Origin: RUG11551 sp045546875
GTDB lineage: Bacteria; Planctomycetota; Planctomycetia; Pirellulales; Thermoguttaceae
Length of the DNA: 64,000 nucleotides
NCBI GenBank assembly: GCA_045546875.1
Contig: JAZQDP010000051.1
Span: forward strand, 26,257 to 90,256
Direction of reading: 5' to 3'
Every line of letters begins with the position of its first letter. Positions within the stretch are counted from its first letter, which is position 1. Positions 49,058 through 58,200 of this stretch are shown here, in pieces. Position numbers and translations under genes: made by a program. Under the pieces are notes generated by a model that worked only from the letters and a program-made list of their open reading frames with translations, was not told where the DNA came from and made no database searches.

Positions 49058-49082
49058 ACTACTGCCTACTGCCTATTGCCTA
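49058..49082 (+). repeat. Short heptamer repeat
   Basis: Three 7-bp units of TGCCTAC/TGCCTAT type directly at the end of efp. Related words lie near 11048 and 13167. One of several heptamer-based intergenic repeats here. Confidence 0.5.
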
Positions 49083-49649
49083 CTCCTTGACTCTTTCGAT
49101 GTATTCGCCGGTTCGGGTGTCAACTTTAATCTTTTCGCCCTGTTCGACAAAGTTCGGGACGATGATGTCAGCGCCGGTTTCGAGCTTGGCGGTTTTGGTA
49201 ACGTTGGTAGCGGTGTTTCCGCGAACGGCGGGTTCCGCAAAGGCGATTTCCAGAATGACGTGGTTGGGCGGCGTGATTCCCAACGGGTTGTTGTTGTGGA
49301 GCATCATCGTGCAAATCATGCCTTCTTTGAGATATTTCCAGGCGTCGTCAATGAGATCCTTGGTCAGTTCGTATTGATCGTAGGTTTCGTTGTTCATGAA
49401 GACGTAGGTGTCGCCCTGAGCGTAGAGGAACTGGGCGTCAATTTCTTCGATATCGGTTCCTTCGATGGAATCGCCGCTTTTCCAGGTGCGGTCAAGAATC
49501 GTGCCGCGGATGAGGTTGCGGAGCTTGCACTTGTACAGAGCCTGTCCTTTGCCCGGCTTGACGAAGTTGCATTCGGTCATAATGTAAGGATCGCCATCAA
49601 TCTGAACCTTCAATCCTTTACGGAAATCGCTGGTATTGTACGTTGTCAC
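49080..49649 (-). CDS. efp: Elongation factor P
   Basis: A 189-aa protein of normal EF-P length. The tip loop KPGKGQA holds Lys34, the residue beta-lysylated in EpmA/EpmB-type bacteria, and the C-terminus includes the nucleotide-like binding domain with GDTYVFMNNETYDQYEL. EF-P rescues ribosomes stalled at polyproline. The start appears to be GTG at 49649, with AAAGGG upstream. It diverges from the epmB-like gene, whose enzyme acts on the substrate of EF-P modification. epmA is not in the window. Confidence 0.93.
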   Translation of the reverse strand: MTTYNTSDFRKGLKVQIDGDPYIMTECNFVKPGKGQALYKCKLRNLIRGTILDRTWKSGDSIEGTDIEEIDAQFLYAQGDTYVFMNNETYDQYELTKDLIDDAWKYLKEGMICTMMLHNNNPLGITPPNHVILEIAFAEPAVRGNTATNVTKTAKLETGADIIVPNFVEQGEKIKVDTRTGEYIERVKE

Positions 49650-49683
49650 GGTAAGTAACCCTTTTCTTAAAAAAAATATTGAT

Positions 49684-49689
49684 TATAAT
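49684..49689 (+). promoter_or_regulatory. -10 box of the epmB-like gene
   Basis: TATAAT ends 11 bases before the ATG at 49701, so the transcript would start at or within a few bases of the start codon, a leaderless arrangement. No convincing -35. Confidence 0.4.
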
Positions 49690-49700
49690 ATGCGTGAATC

Positions 49701-50765
49701 ATGTACCAATTCCCGCATCCTGACGAAATACTGAATTCGGCGGCAGACCTTCTGGCTTTCGCGCGAATCTCAGCCGACCAGTTGTGTCAGCCGGATCAGA
49801 GCTTGCAAGACGTTTTAGCCGCGTTGCGCGCTGCGGAAGAAATTCAACCGGTGCGAGTTACCCGCCATTTCGCAAGGCGAATTGAGCCGGGAAACCCGCG
49901 CGATCCGCTTCTGCTGCAGACGCTTCCTTCCGTCAATGAACTTTCCAGTCCTTCTGATTATACCAGAAATCCGCTAAAAGAACAGTATAGGGGGCAAAAT
50001 TTACTGGCAAAATATTCCGGAAGAGTATTATTAATTGCTTCCAACGCCTGCGGAGGCTCCTGCCGATTCTGTTTTCGACGCTTTTCTCTGAAAAATAGAG
50101 AAGAAAACGAAACTGGGGAAACCGCTCAAAACGGCGGTTTGAGCAGTCAAGCGGCGGGAAGTCAAATTCCGCATTTACTGTCAGCCATTGATTTTATAAA
50201 AAAATCGCCAGACGTCAAGGAGGTTATCCTCTCCGGCGGCGACCCCCTGCGGCTGGATAACGGTCAGCTTCGCGAGCTTTTTAACCGTCTGACGGAAATT
50301 GAGCATATAAAACGAATCCGCGTTCATTCCAGAATGACGATTTATTATCCGCCTCGCATTGACGACGAACTTTTGCAGATTTTTTCGGAAGTCGCAGATA
50401 AAAAGAAGGGACTGATTTTCGTCTCGCACGTCAACCACGCCAACGAAATCGACGAGGAAGTCGTTGAGTCGTTTGACCGCTTGAGAAAAACCGGCGCGGT
50501 CATGCTTCAGCAGGGAACCCTACTCAAAGGAGTGAACGATTCCGCCGACGTCCTTTGCGCGCTGTACGAAAAGCTCATCGACTGCGGCGTCGTTCCGTAC
50601 TACCTGCACGTTTTAGACCGCGTTGCCGGCGCAGCGCATTTCCTCGTTGACGATAAAACCGCGCTGGAACTTATCGCGGAGATTCGCAATCGCCTTCCCG
50701 GCTACGCCGTTCCCCGTCTGGCGCGAGAAGTCCCCGGCGAAGGAGCAAAGAGAATTTTAGGATAA
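49701..50765 (+). CDS. epmB: EF-P (R)-beta-lysine aminomutase-like radical SAM enzyme
   Basis: A 354-aa protein of the KamA/EpmB group with CGGSCRFCFRR, the radical SAM Cys triad at about residues 116-123, EVILSGGDPLRL and PYYLHVLDRVAGAAHF for PLP and lysine binding. EpmB converts alpha-lysine to beta-lysine for attachment to EF-P. Divergent placement next to efp supports this over a plain lysine 2,3-aminomutase. It lacks the C-terminal extension of catabolic KamA enzymes. Confidence 0.88.
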   Translation: MYQFPHPDEILNSAADLLAFARISADQLCQPDQSLQDVLAALRAAEEIQPVRVTRHFARRIEPGNPRDPLLLQTLPSVNELSSPSDYTRNPLKEQYRGQNLLAKYSGRVLLIASNACGGSCRFCFRRFSLKNREENETGETAQNGGLSSQAAGSQIPHLLSAIDFIKKSPDVKEVILSGGDPLRLDNGQLRELFNRLTEIEHIKRIRVHSRMTIYYPPRIDDELLQIFSEVADKKKGLIFVSHVNHANEIDEEVVESFDRLRKTGAVMLQQGTLLKGVNDSADVLCALYEKLIDCGVVPYYLHVLDRVAGAAHFLVDDKTALELIAEIRNRLPGYAVPRLAREVPGEGAKRILG

Positions 50766-50789
50766 AGGTTTTCACAAAAAACATATACT

Positions 50790-52589
50790 ATGACAAAAAT
50801 CATAAAAAAAATAATCGGTTTTATTCTTGCTATTCCATTATGGTTGCTTCTTATTGCAGCTGTACCAATAGTTTGGATTATAGTGCCGTTCTTTTTCGAA
50901 TCTATAATCATGTGTATTTTTGCGATTGGACCTGCTATTATTGATTTGCTTTTGCTAAAATATGTTACGTATGTACCGCATGACCTTTTCGCTCGATATT
51001 TTGGGATAGCTCTGGGAGCGATAATTGGACTATCCACCCATATAATAGCGCTTTTGTGCGCATTGATAACAAACTATTATTTTTCACGTACAAAAGAACT
51101 CTGCGCCAATGCAGACACAGCAGATTTCTCAAACGGATATTCTGAAGACGATGATGAAGACGATGACGAAGACGAGGGTTGGGAAGATGAAGATGACGAG
51201 GACTATGAAGACGATTCTGCTGCGGAACCAGAGAAAGTCGAAGAGATTCACTCTATAGAAACAGAAGAAAACGCCAACGTTTACTCCGAAAACGTTCAAA
51301 GTTCTCAAATCGAACAAGAAGAGGAATCTTTTGAACCAAAAGAGGAATCTTTGTCCTTTAATAACCGGCTGAGAAAATATATACTTATTCCCTTGTACTG
51401 GACATTTCTGGCAACATTGTCATGCGCGGTATGCGGTTATTTTACAGGGTTTATTATCGATTCAAGGTACGCATCTCACTTCTTTACAAATAACAACAGT
51501 CTGCTATGCAACGCTCCTTTCAATTTTATGTTGATTTTTGTAAGCTCTAACAATATGACTGCAATCAGCGAAGAATTTCAATTTGCCATTTTTCTTGACG
51601 CTGCATTTATAATCGAATTTCTTGCCTTGTATCGATTTTACATAATGAGTAATTCCAAAAGATTTTCTGGATGGCGTGTATATATGATATTTGTCTATTT
51701 TCTGCTCCCGATAATCTTAACCAGTCTGGCAACATGGTATTACTGCCAGCCGTCAATTCCCTATAAGGAAAGAGAACTAACGCCCGGCGTTTATCTTTAT
51801 ACAAACGACACAGCCTATAACGTAACAGGCGTCAATATTTACTCATCGCGCTGCGGCGGGTTTGCTCATTCCGGATTTTTCCTGATAACTAAAGATCCCA
51901 AAGCGGAAAACGCTCAGCGCCGCAAGGACGGTCTGAAAGATCTAAAGTTTATTAAACTCCAACGAGGCTATTACGTCAATATGATAAGTATGGCGGTTCC
52001 TGACGTGGACGGATTTACCAACTATCAAAGCCGCTGCTATCCGCAGGAAAACGCTTACGATTTCGATACGGAAGCGCTGAAAAACTATCTTGCCGGACAT
52101 TCTCCCAACGACTTGCCCGCCCCGGCAGTGCGGCTGATTCACGTTCCTGTAACAGACGTTCACAAAGCGTGGAACCGCATTGACGAATTCAAACAAACGT
52201 TTAACAAACGTTTTCCCGACGGTATGATTTACAGCCCTGTTCCCTATACCGACGAACATGTTAAAACAATCAATTGCAATACGTATTCCGCCGCGGTTAT
52301 AGATACTCTCGACAAAGAGAAACTGATTGACAAATCCAATCAGAAGAACATCTGCCAGTTTGAAAAACTGATCAATCGTTTTGGGAATTTCGGCAGACAA
52401 AAGCTCTCCGACGGTCAACGTCTTAACGAGTTCCTTGCCCAAGACGACGCCCCGGATCAAATCAAACGTCAATGGGAATTCGTCAAAACAACGCCGTTGA
52501 GCGAACAGAACTTTTGGGCGAACGTCCTCCGTCCCGATGGAAGTTACGGCAAGAGATTATCCAAGCTGGTCAATAAGCCAAAAGATTGA
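50790..52589 (+). CDS. Membrane protein with possible permuted papain-like domain
   Basis: A 599-aa protein with N-terminal spans (residues 5-95), an acidic stretch (DEDEGWEDEDDEDYEDD), further spans at about 200-320, and a C-terminal soluble domain from about 340. That domain has GGFAHSGFFLITK and later INCNTYSAAVIDTL. A His before a Cys within such a fold is the order of permuted papain-like (YiiX/LRAT/DUF830) enzymes. No family is certain. It lies 24 bases after the epmB-like gene; whether they are cotranscribed is unclear. Confidence 0.5.
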   Translation: MTKIIKKIIGFILAIPLWLLLIAAVPIVWIIVPFFFESIIMCIFAIGPAIIDLLLLKYVTYVPHDLFARYFGIALGAIIGLSTHIIALLCALITNYYFSRTKELCANADTADFSNGYSEDDDEDDDEDEGWEDEDDEDYEDDSAAEPEKVEEIHSIETEENANVYSENVQSSQIEQEEESFEPKEESLSFNNRLRKYILIPLYWTFLATLSCAVCGYFTGFIIDSRYASHFFTNNNSLLCNAPFNFMLIFVSSNNMTAISEEFQFAIFLDAAFIIEFLALYRFYIMSNSKRFSGWRVYMIFVYFLLPIILTSLATWYYCQPSIPYKERELTPGVYLYTNDTAYNVTGVNIYSSRCGGFAHSGFFLITKDPKAENAQRRKDGLKDLKFIKLQRGYYVNMISMAVPDVDGFTNYQSRCYPQENAYDFDTEALKNYLAGHSPNDLPAPAVRLIHVPVTDVHKAWNRIDEFKQTFNKRFPDGMIYSPVPYTDEHVKTINCNTYSAAVIDTLDKEKLIDKSNQKNICQFEKLINRFGNFGRQKLSDGQRLNEFLAQDDAPDQIKRQWEFVKTTPLSEQNFWANVLRPDGSYGKRLSKLVNKPKD

Positions 52590-52657
52590 AAATCACAGTA
52601 AAGCGCAGCGTTACGCTTTACTGTATCGCTTAAACAGAATCAAACGCTGACGATTTG

Positions 52658-54082
52658 TTAAAATTCATCATCGACGTCGTCCGGGTCAATGCCCAGTTCT
52701 CGCAGACGTTTGGCGGCAAGGAAATGGCGATGCCCTTTCTTATACCATTCAATCGCCTTGTTCATGTCTTTTTCGACGCCCATGCCGTGTTCGTACATGT
52801 ACCCCACGCGGAACGGTCCGTACGGCTGTTTAACGGTTTTATAGACTTCAAACGCCCATTTCCAGTCCTTTTCCACTCCGCCGGTTCCTTTGCGAAGAAT
52901 GTCCGCCAGATTGCAGCGAGCGTAATCGTCGTCATCCTGAACTGCTTTTTCATACCAGTAAATCGCTTTATGACAATCCAGGTCAACGCCAATTCCCTTT
53001 TCGTACAGAATGCCCAAGTCGCATTCCAGATATTTCTGGTTAAGATAATCGGACGTCCCGGATTCAATCGCCTTGCCGAAGTTCAGCAATAGCTCAACGT
53101 CTTCTTTTGAATACCCAAAATCCTGATGAGAACCGTCGTGATAATCGTATCCGAAGGAAGAACCCACAAGCTCGGAGGGACGATCAAACATTGGACCAGG
53201 GGCAAAATCTGAAAAAATACCTTGCGACCTTTTTATAAACGAACCGTCCCATTGAAGTTCTTTTGCCTTGTTGAAAAACGTTTTCCATGAGTTATCTGTG
53301 AATGGAACGAAATTGTATTGTACTTCGTCAATTCGAGTCCATGCTTTAGGAACGATTTTTTCTAAATCAGCATAATACATATCGACATGTTCTTTTGATC
53401 GCATATCTTCCAGCGTCAAGATCTCTCCAAAAGCCAGATAGTCAATATCGTTGTCGTCCGGATAGCGGAAATAGGAAACGCTCATTCGTTGATCCGGGTT
53501 CTCTTTGTTGCAAAGTTCGATAAGGTTGTTGTTGTGAACAATTTTATACGTCCGATCATGGATCGTTTCCGCCATCGCGGCAGTCAGAAGGCGGTGAAAG
53601 CGTTCATTGTCAGACGTAACGGCAACGCCTGCCCGACGAAGAAAATCAAGACCTACGTATATATCGCAAACTTCGCATGGAAATTCTATAAATGAAGTGG
53701 GCGTCTCAAAAGCCGATTTTATTAAATCAACGTCTTGGTCGCGTCCCAACTCAAAATTCTGCTGAGTGAAAAAATCGCTGCTGCCTTCAACCTCTTTGCC
53801 CAAAACGTCGTAGCCATCAACTTCCGTCATTTCACAAAGTAGTTGGACTATATCTCTGACTAAGTAAAAGTCATATTCAGAAGAAAGAGGAAGAAGACTA
53901 ACTTCATATCCATCGTCATTTTTCAAGATTCGAATTGGTCGCGAAGAATGATTTTTGTATACGAAAGACAGCTCTGGAAACTCCTCTTTAAAGACGCTAA
54001 TTGGATATCCTTGTCCAATATAGTACAGAATAGCCTTCGGATTTAATTCTTCTTTCGTTCTGATAATAAATCTGTGGTTCAT
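52658..54082 (-). CDS. Protein with C-terminal Sel1 repeats
   Basis: A 474-aa protein. Residues 1-330 are a mixed alpha/beta region of unknown type, with a His/Arg-rich start and acidic middle. Residues 345-460 hold about three Sel1-like units (DLGILYEKGIGVDLDCHKAIYWYEKA, then RVGYMYEHGMGVEKDMNKAIEWYKKG). Sel1 repeats often tie proteins to signalling complexes. No SD. No further assignment. Confidence 0.6.
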   Translation of the reverse strand: MNHRFIIRTKEELNPKAILYYIGQGYPISVFKEEFPELSFVYKNHSSRPIRILKNDDGYEVSLLPLSSEYDFYLVRDIVQLLCEMTEVDGYDVLGKEVEGSSDFFTQQNFELGRDQDVDLIKSAFETPTSFIEFPCEVCDIYVGLDFLRRAGVAVTSDNERFHRLLTAAMAETIHDRTYKIVHNNNLIELCNKENPDQRMSVSYFRYPDDNDIDYLAFGEILTLEDMRSKEHVDMYYADLEKIVPKAWTRIDEVQYNFVPFTDNSWKTFFNKAKELQWDGSFIKRSQGIFSDFAPGPMFDRPSELVGSSFGYDYHDGSHQDFGYSKEDVELLLNFGKAIESGTSDYLNQKYLECDLGILYEKGIGVDLDCHKAIYWYEKAVQDDDDYARCNLADILRKGTGGVEKDWKWAFEVYKTVKQPYGPFRVGYMYEHGMGVEKDMNKAIEWYKKGHRHFLAAKRLRELGIDPDDVDDEF

Positions 54083-54204
54083 AATTGTAAATAATATGGA
54101 GGAAAATGCGGAAAACTGATGGTTCTTCCCGGCAAGTTCGCGCCTGTTAGTTGCGAATCTTTTAATTCGGAATTACTCATGCGATTTGCAAATCTGCCTT
54201 GGCG

Positions 54205-54894
54205 CTATTTGTTTGATTCTGTATTAGAATCGTCGTTCTGGAAAATTTCCGATTCTAATTCTTGCATCTGATCAAGCGACAAACTCTTTTCAAGCTTTTT
54301 TAAAGGTTTGCCTTTAAGATGCGACAGCATAACGTTCCCTGCTTCTACCAACCATTTCAATTGACTCTCCTGTAATTGTTCAAGAGCAATGTAAATACGG
54401 TCGTCATTTGTAACAACCGTAATAATAGAAATCCCTTTGGAGCATAGTTTGTTTATCGATTCCTCAAATTGGATTTCCAAAACGTTGGAATATGGTATGA
54501 CTTGCTCTTGATAATAACCAGCAACATCTCCTTCCTTGTTTTTGAACGGTGTAAGGTTTAGAGGAATCTCCGTGGGTAATGTTATGTCGCATGACAAATT
54601 GCTGTAATAATGAAGTCCTTTCTTATTTAACTTGATATAGACATCGTATCTCGTTTGTGGACCGAGAACAACTGCAAACGCTATTAACAGATAGATTCCA
54701 AACATGCCGGCTGTTTCAAAACAATCGCCTTTAGATATTATCTGAAATGTAAACCAGACCATAAAGATCGCTAAACCAATCAGAACAATTTTTGCAAATA
54801 TCGTAAGTGGTCGGGAATGTGCAAAAAACATCTCTTCTTCGTTAATTGAGCATTTCGGCGGAATTGGGGAGCTTATATAATCTTCAAAGTTCAT
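54205..54894 (-). CDS. Two-span membrane protein of unknown function
   Basis: A 229-aa protein with hydrophobic spans at about residues 34-56 (IFAKIVLIGLAIFMVWFTF) and 65-85 (GMFGIYLLIAFAVVL), then a soluble domain resembling PH-like bacterial membrane domains only loosely. I place the start at the ATG ending at 54894 (MNFEDYISS, with AGGA upstream) and not at a TTG 36 bases earlier. Its promoter may be the outward end of the dispersed repeat (copy C). Confidence 0.55.
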   Translation of the reverse strand: MNFEDYISSPIPPKCSINEEEMFFAHSRPLTIFAKIVLIGLAIFMVWFTFQIISKGDCFETAGMFGIYLLIAFAVVLGPQTRYDVYIKLNKKGLHYYSNLSCDITLPTEIPLNLTPFKNKEGDVAGYYQEQVIPYSNVLEIQFEESINKLCSKGISIITVVTNDDRIYIALEQLQESQLKWLVEAGNVMLSHLKGKPLKKLEKSLSLDQMQELESEIFQNDDSNTESNK

Positions 54895-54938
54895 GGGGTT
54901 TATCCTATCGGCATTATAAGGGTGTAACAATTTAATGA

Positions 54939-55093
54939 ATACTTTTTCTACTTGAAATTTCCCGAAAAATGAGCTATTAGCTCCTAGCCGTTAGCTTGGT
55001 TATTCCTGTTTCTTGCGATAAAGCGCGAACCTGGTTTATCAAGCTAATAGCTAGAAGCTAACAGCTAGAGGCTTAACTTCGGAAAACTCCAAC
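54939..55093 (-). repeat. Dispersed intergenic element, copy C
   Basis: About 155 bp in the same orientation as copy A. Its left end, read leftwards, is TTTCAAGTAGAAAAAGTATT and faces the 54205-54894 gene. The interior has AGCTATTAGCT and CTTGCGATAAAGCGCGAA, close to copies A and D. Confidence 0.65.
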
Positions 55094-55149
55094 CGTATCA
55101 GTATAACAACTTTATTATACCACATTTCAAAAAAATTTGTGTGGATTTA

Positions 55150-55190
55150 AAATAAAATTCCCTGTTCACCGACCGAAAGTGAACAGGGAA
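55150..55190 (-). terminator. Terminator of the autotransporter gene
   Basis: A perfect 12-bp hairpin (TTCCCTGTTCAC with GTGAACAGGGAA, 9-base loop) followed leftwards by TTTTATTTT. It is the strongest terminator in the window outside the element. Confidence 0.85.
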
Positions 55191-55252
55191 CTGTGTCTTG
55201 ACGGAGCGTGGACGAACGTTATCCACGCAGTCGTCTGTTTATGAACGACGTC

Positions 55253-58200
55253 TTAGAAGTCAACTCTGAGCGTTGCGTTGAGAGCGCGAACGGTCTTGTA
55301 CTGGTTGAAGTAGGCGTTCATGTTAAAGTTGATAGCCATTCTTTGAGTGAGGCGATAGTCAGCGGAGAACATGATGTTTGCCCAGTCTCTGCTGCATCCG
55401 TTGCTTCTCATTTCAAAGTCGCCCATCGGGCTGTCAGCCATTGACGTACTTCCCATGACGCGGGTGTAGTAAATCGCCTGCGGATCGAGGAACTCGTGAG
55501 CGTAAGCGGCTCCCAGGGACAGTCTCAAAATTTGCCAGTTGTTGCAACCGACGATGAAGTCTCGGCTGACGCGAACTCCCAGCTGACCGCGGAGGGAGTG
55601 GTAACCCATATCGTAGGCGTACAGGTTCATGCTCGATGGCATCTCTACGCCGCCCATATTTGAAGTTCCGGTTTCGGTAAAGCTGTCAATTCCAGCAAAG
55701 GAGTACTGAACCGATGCGTACGGGTTGATAACAAATCCGTGCTGTTCAACATACATCCAGCCGCGTTCGATGTACGCTGAGGCGGAAAGCCCCTTCGTAT
55801 CGGCGTAGAAGTTGTTGTCAAAGCTTTGGGTGTTGTAGTATCGTTCGCCATCAAGGGTGTTGTAGGTGAAGTTGCCGTTCATGAGAACGTATCCGCCCAG
55901 GACGTGAGCGTCCCATTTGGCGTAGGCGCCCCACATGAAGTCGTTAGACTTAACTCTGGAGTAGGTGTTTCCTTTAGCTTGGTTGGTGTGCCAGATATCC
56001 GAAGCGGAGTATCCGAAGTACAAACCAAAGACTCTGCAGCAAACGTTTTTCCATTCAACTCCAACAGCCATGCCCGTTGATTCTTCGTGGTACTGGGTGT
56101 ATCCTCTCCAGTAGAATCCATCGCCATAGTTGCCCAGGAAGGAACCCCAGACGGAGCGGCGCGGTTCGCACATACGCGGATATCTTCCGATGCCTTTTCC
56201 GCCGAAAGCGCACTGACGTCGGGCGCAAGTTGGGTCGCAAGTTGGTTGGCAAGTCGGTTCGCAGCAGGGGTTGCATTCGTCGTAGCATTCGGCGCACGGA
56301 TCTGGACAGCAGAACTGCTGTAATCCCATGTCGTCAGTAACCAGGCGGTTGGTAAGCATATTGTTGAAGTTAATCAATCTCTGAACCTGAGCGTTCATCC
56401 AGTTTCCGTAGATTCCGCCAGCGAGGTCGTCAAATTTTTCCTGAGCTTCGACTTTGTCGTCGCTGTTCCAAATGTCGTCCAAGGCTTCGCGGTAATCGTC
56501 TGGCTGAGGATGGCAAAGTTCGTACAGGTAGCGGTCCATGTTGTTGCCGAGGTTTCCATCTGCAACAATCGAGTGCGGATCGTGAACGGTAACGTGCAGA
56601 CGGGCTTTGTCATTCAAAGGATATTGCTCTCTCGGATTCGGAGTTCCATCGTCGTTTGCAAGTCTCTCGACTCCAACTTCGTAGAACAGGTGCTTTCCTC
56701 CAGCGTCGTCGATATTCAAGTTTGTTCCGTCAGTGTCATGGAACGCTTCGATGGAGTAGAATTCTTTATCCTTGCCCTCTTCGCCGATCATCTGGCACCA
56801 GGTGTAATCGTATGCTGTGGTAAGGTACAGCTTGGTGTTGCCCGTGATATTGATTTCCTGGAAGGAAATGCGACCAACGTTAAGGCGTTCGACCCATTCT
56901 CCCTTTTCATTGAGGCACTGCGTGCCGTTTGGATCAATTGTCAGGTACAGGCTGCCCCAATCCGCGTTGAACGTGGATGTGTTGCCGATCAACTGAACCT
57001 GAGAGCTTCGGTTGGTTGTGTAGCCAACGTTCTGCGGGGTAACGGTAACGCTGATGTCGTCCGGGCTAATGTAGGAATCCGGCGCATTGTAAAGCTGAGT
57101 CGTATTGTAAAGACCCAAGCGGAATTCAGCGTTTTTACCGATGTTGAACGTTCCGGAACCGGCGTCGTTTTTGAGGAGTTTGTGATTGTAAGTCGAAGTT
57201 TCATCAACTTTACCGGTTTCATAATCGAAGATTTCAGTGTCATCCGAATCTGCGAACGTGTTGAAACGAGTGTAATCAACAGTGAACTTGTGGTCTCTGG
57301 GCGATTCAGCGCCGTCGTCTCCGTAGGTGAAGTCCTTATACAAAGAGCTTGTATACGGATTTACAATGTCAACGGAACCGTCGAGCTGTTTGTAATCAGC
57401 GCCGCCAACAAAACCTGTGGTATTGAGAACAACTTTGCTGCGACCGGAAAGATTCACGTTGATTGTCGGCGCGACGTGATCGTAATCGCTGGTCGACATT
57501 TCAAATGCGTCGTGTCCGGGAGCGTTGTAGTAGTTGTTCCAGTAGTTTACGTCTTCATCGGTAAGAGATTTGCCGCCGAAGTAAACGTACGGGATATCCT
57601 GACCGTTGTAGTTCGTATTGATATCGGAGAACGGAACGTCGTCAAGGATGTCGCCTTTGCCCATATTGGCAGAACGAACGGTTCCGTCAAAATTGGTTCG
57701 ACCGCCGGTGAATTCCAGCGTTGACGTGCCGTTTGGCGCGCCGAATGTTGAACGACCATTGAAATGGTTGTTACCGCCGGTAACGAGGACGTTGCTTTTT
57801 CCGCCCCAGGTTACGTCGAAGTCGTCTTTACTGCGGATGATGTCGCCGTAAGGTGTGAAATCGTAGTTTCCAACGGAGTGGACTTCAGTGTCAAACGTAT
57901 TCGTACCGCCGTTGATGGTAACGTTAGCCGTTCCGCCTTCAGCCAGACCGTCTAAACCTCCAATTGAGGAGAAGTAGACGCCGTAGTAGTTCTTCTGGTT
58001 TGCCAGTCCCTGAGAATCGATATAGGTCGCATTCTTTCCAGAGAAGTAGTTGGTTCCATTGTTGAAGGTAACGTTGCTGTCGCCGACCTTAACGCGACCT
58101 TCTCCGGATGGGACGCTGGCGCCGCCGCCGAAGACTGCGCGCTGATTGAACGTTGTCGTTCCGCCGTTAAAGGTAACGTCAGCTTTGCCGCCGTCCTTTA

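Noticed and set aside
54205..54930. TTG start adding 12 residues to the two-span membrane protein
   Set aside because: An ATG with AGGA upstream lies 36 bases downstream, and the extra residues overlap the likely promoter.
56510..57724. 404-codon rightward open frame
   Set aside because: It lies opposite the autotransporter passenger and mirrors its codon pattern; no start signal or family match.
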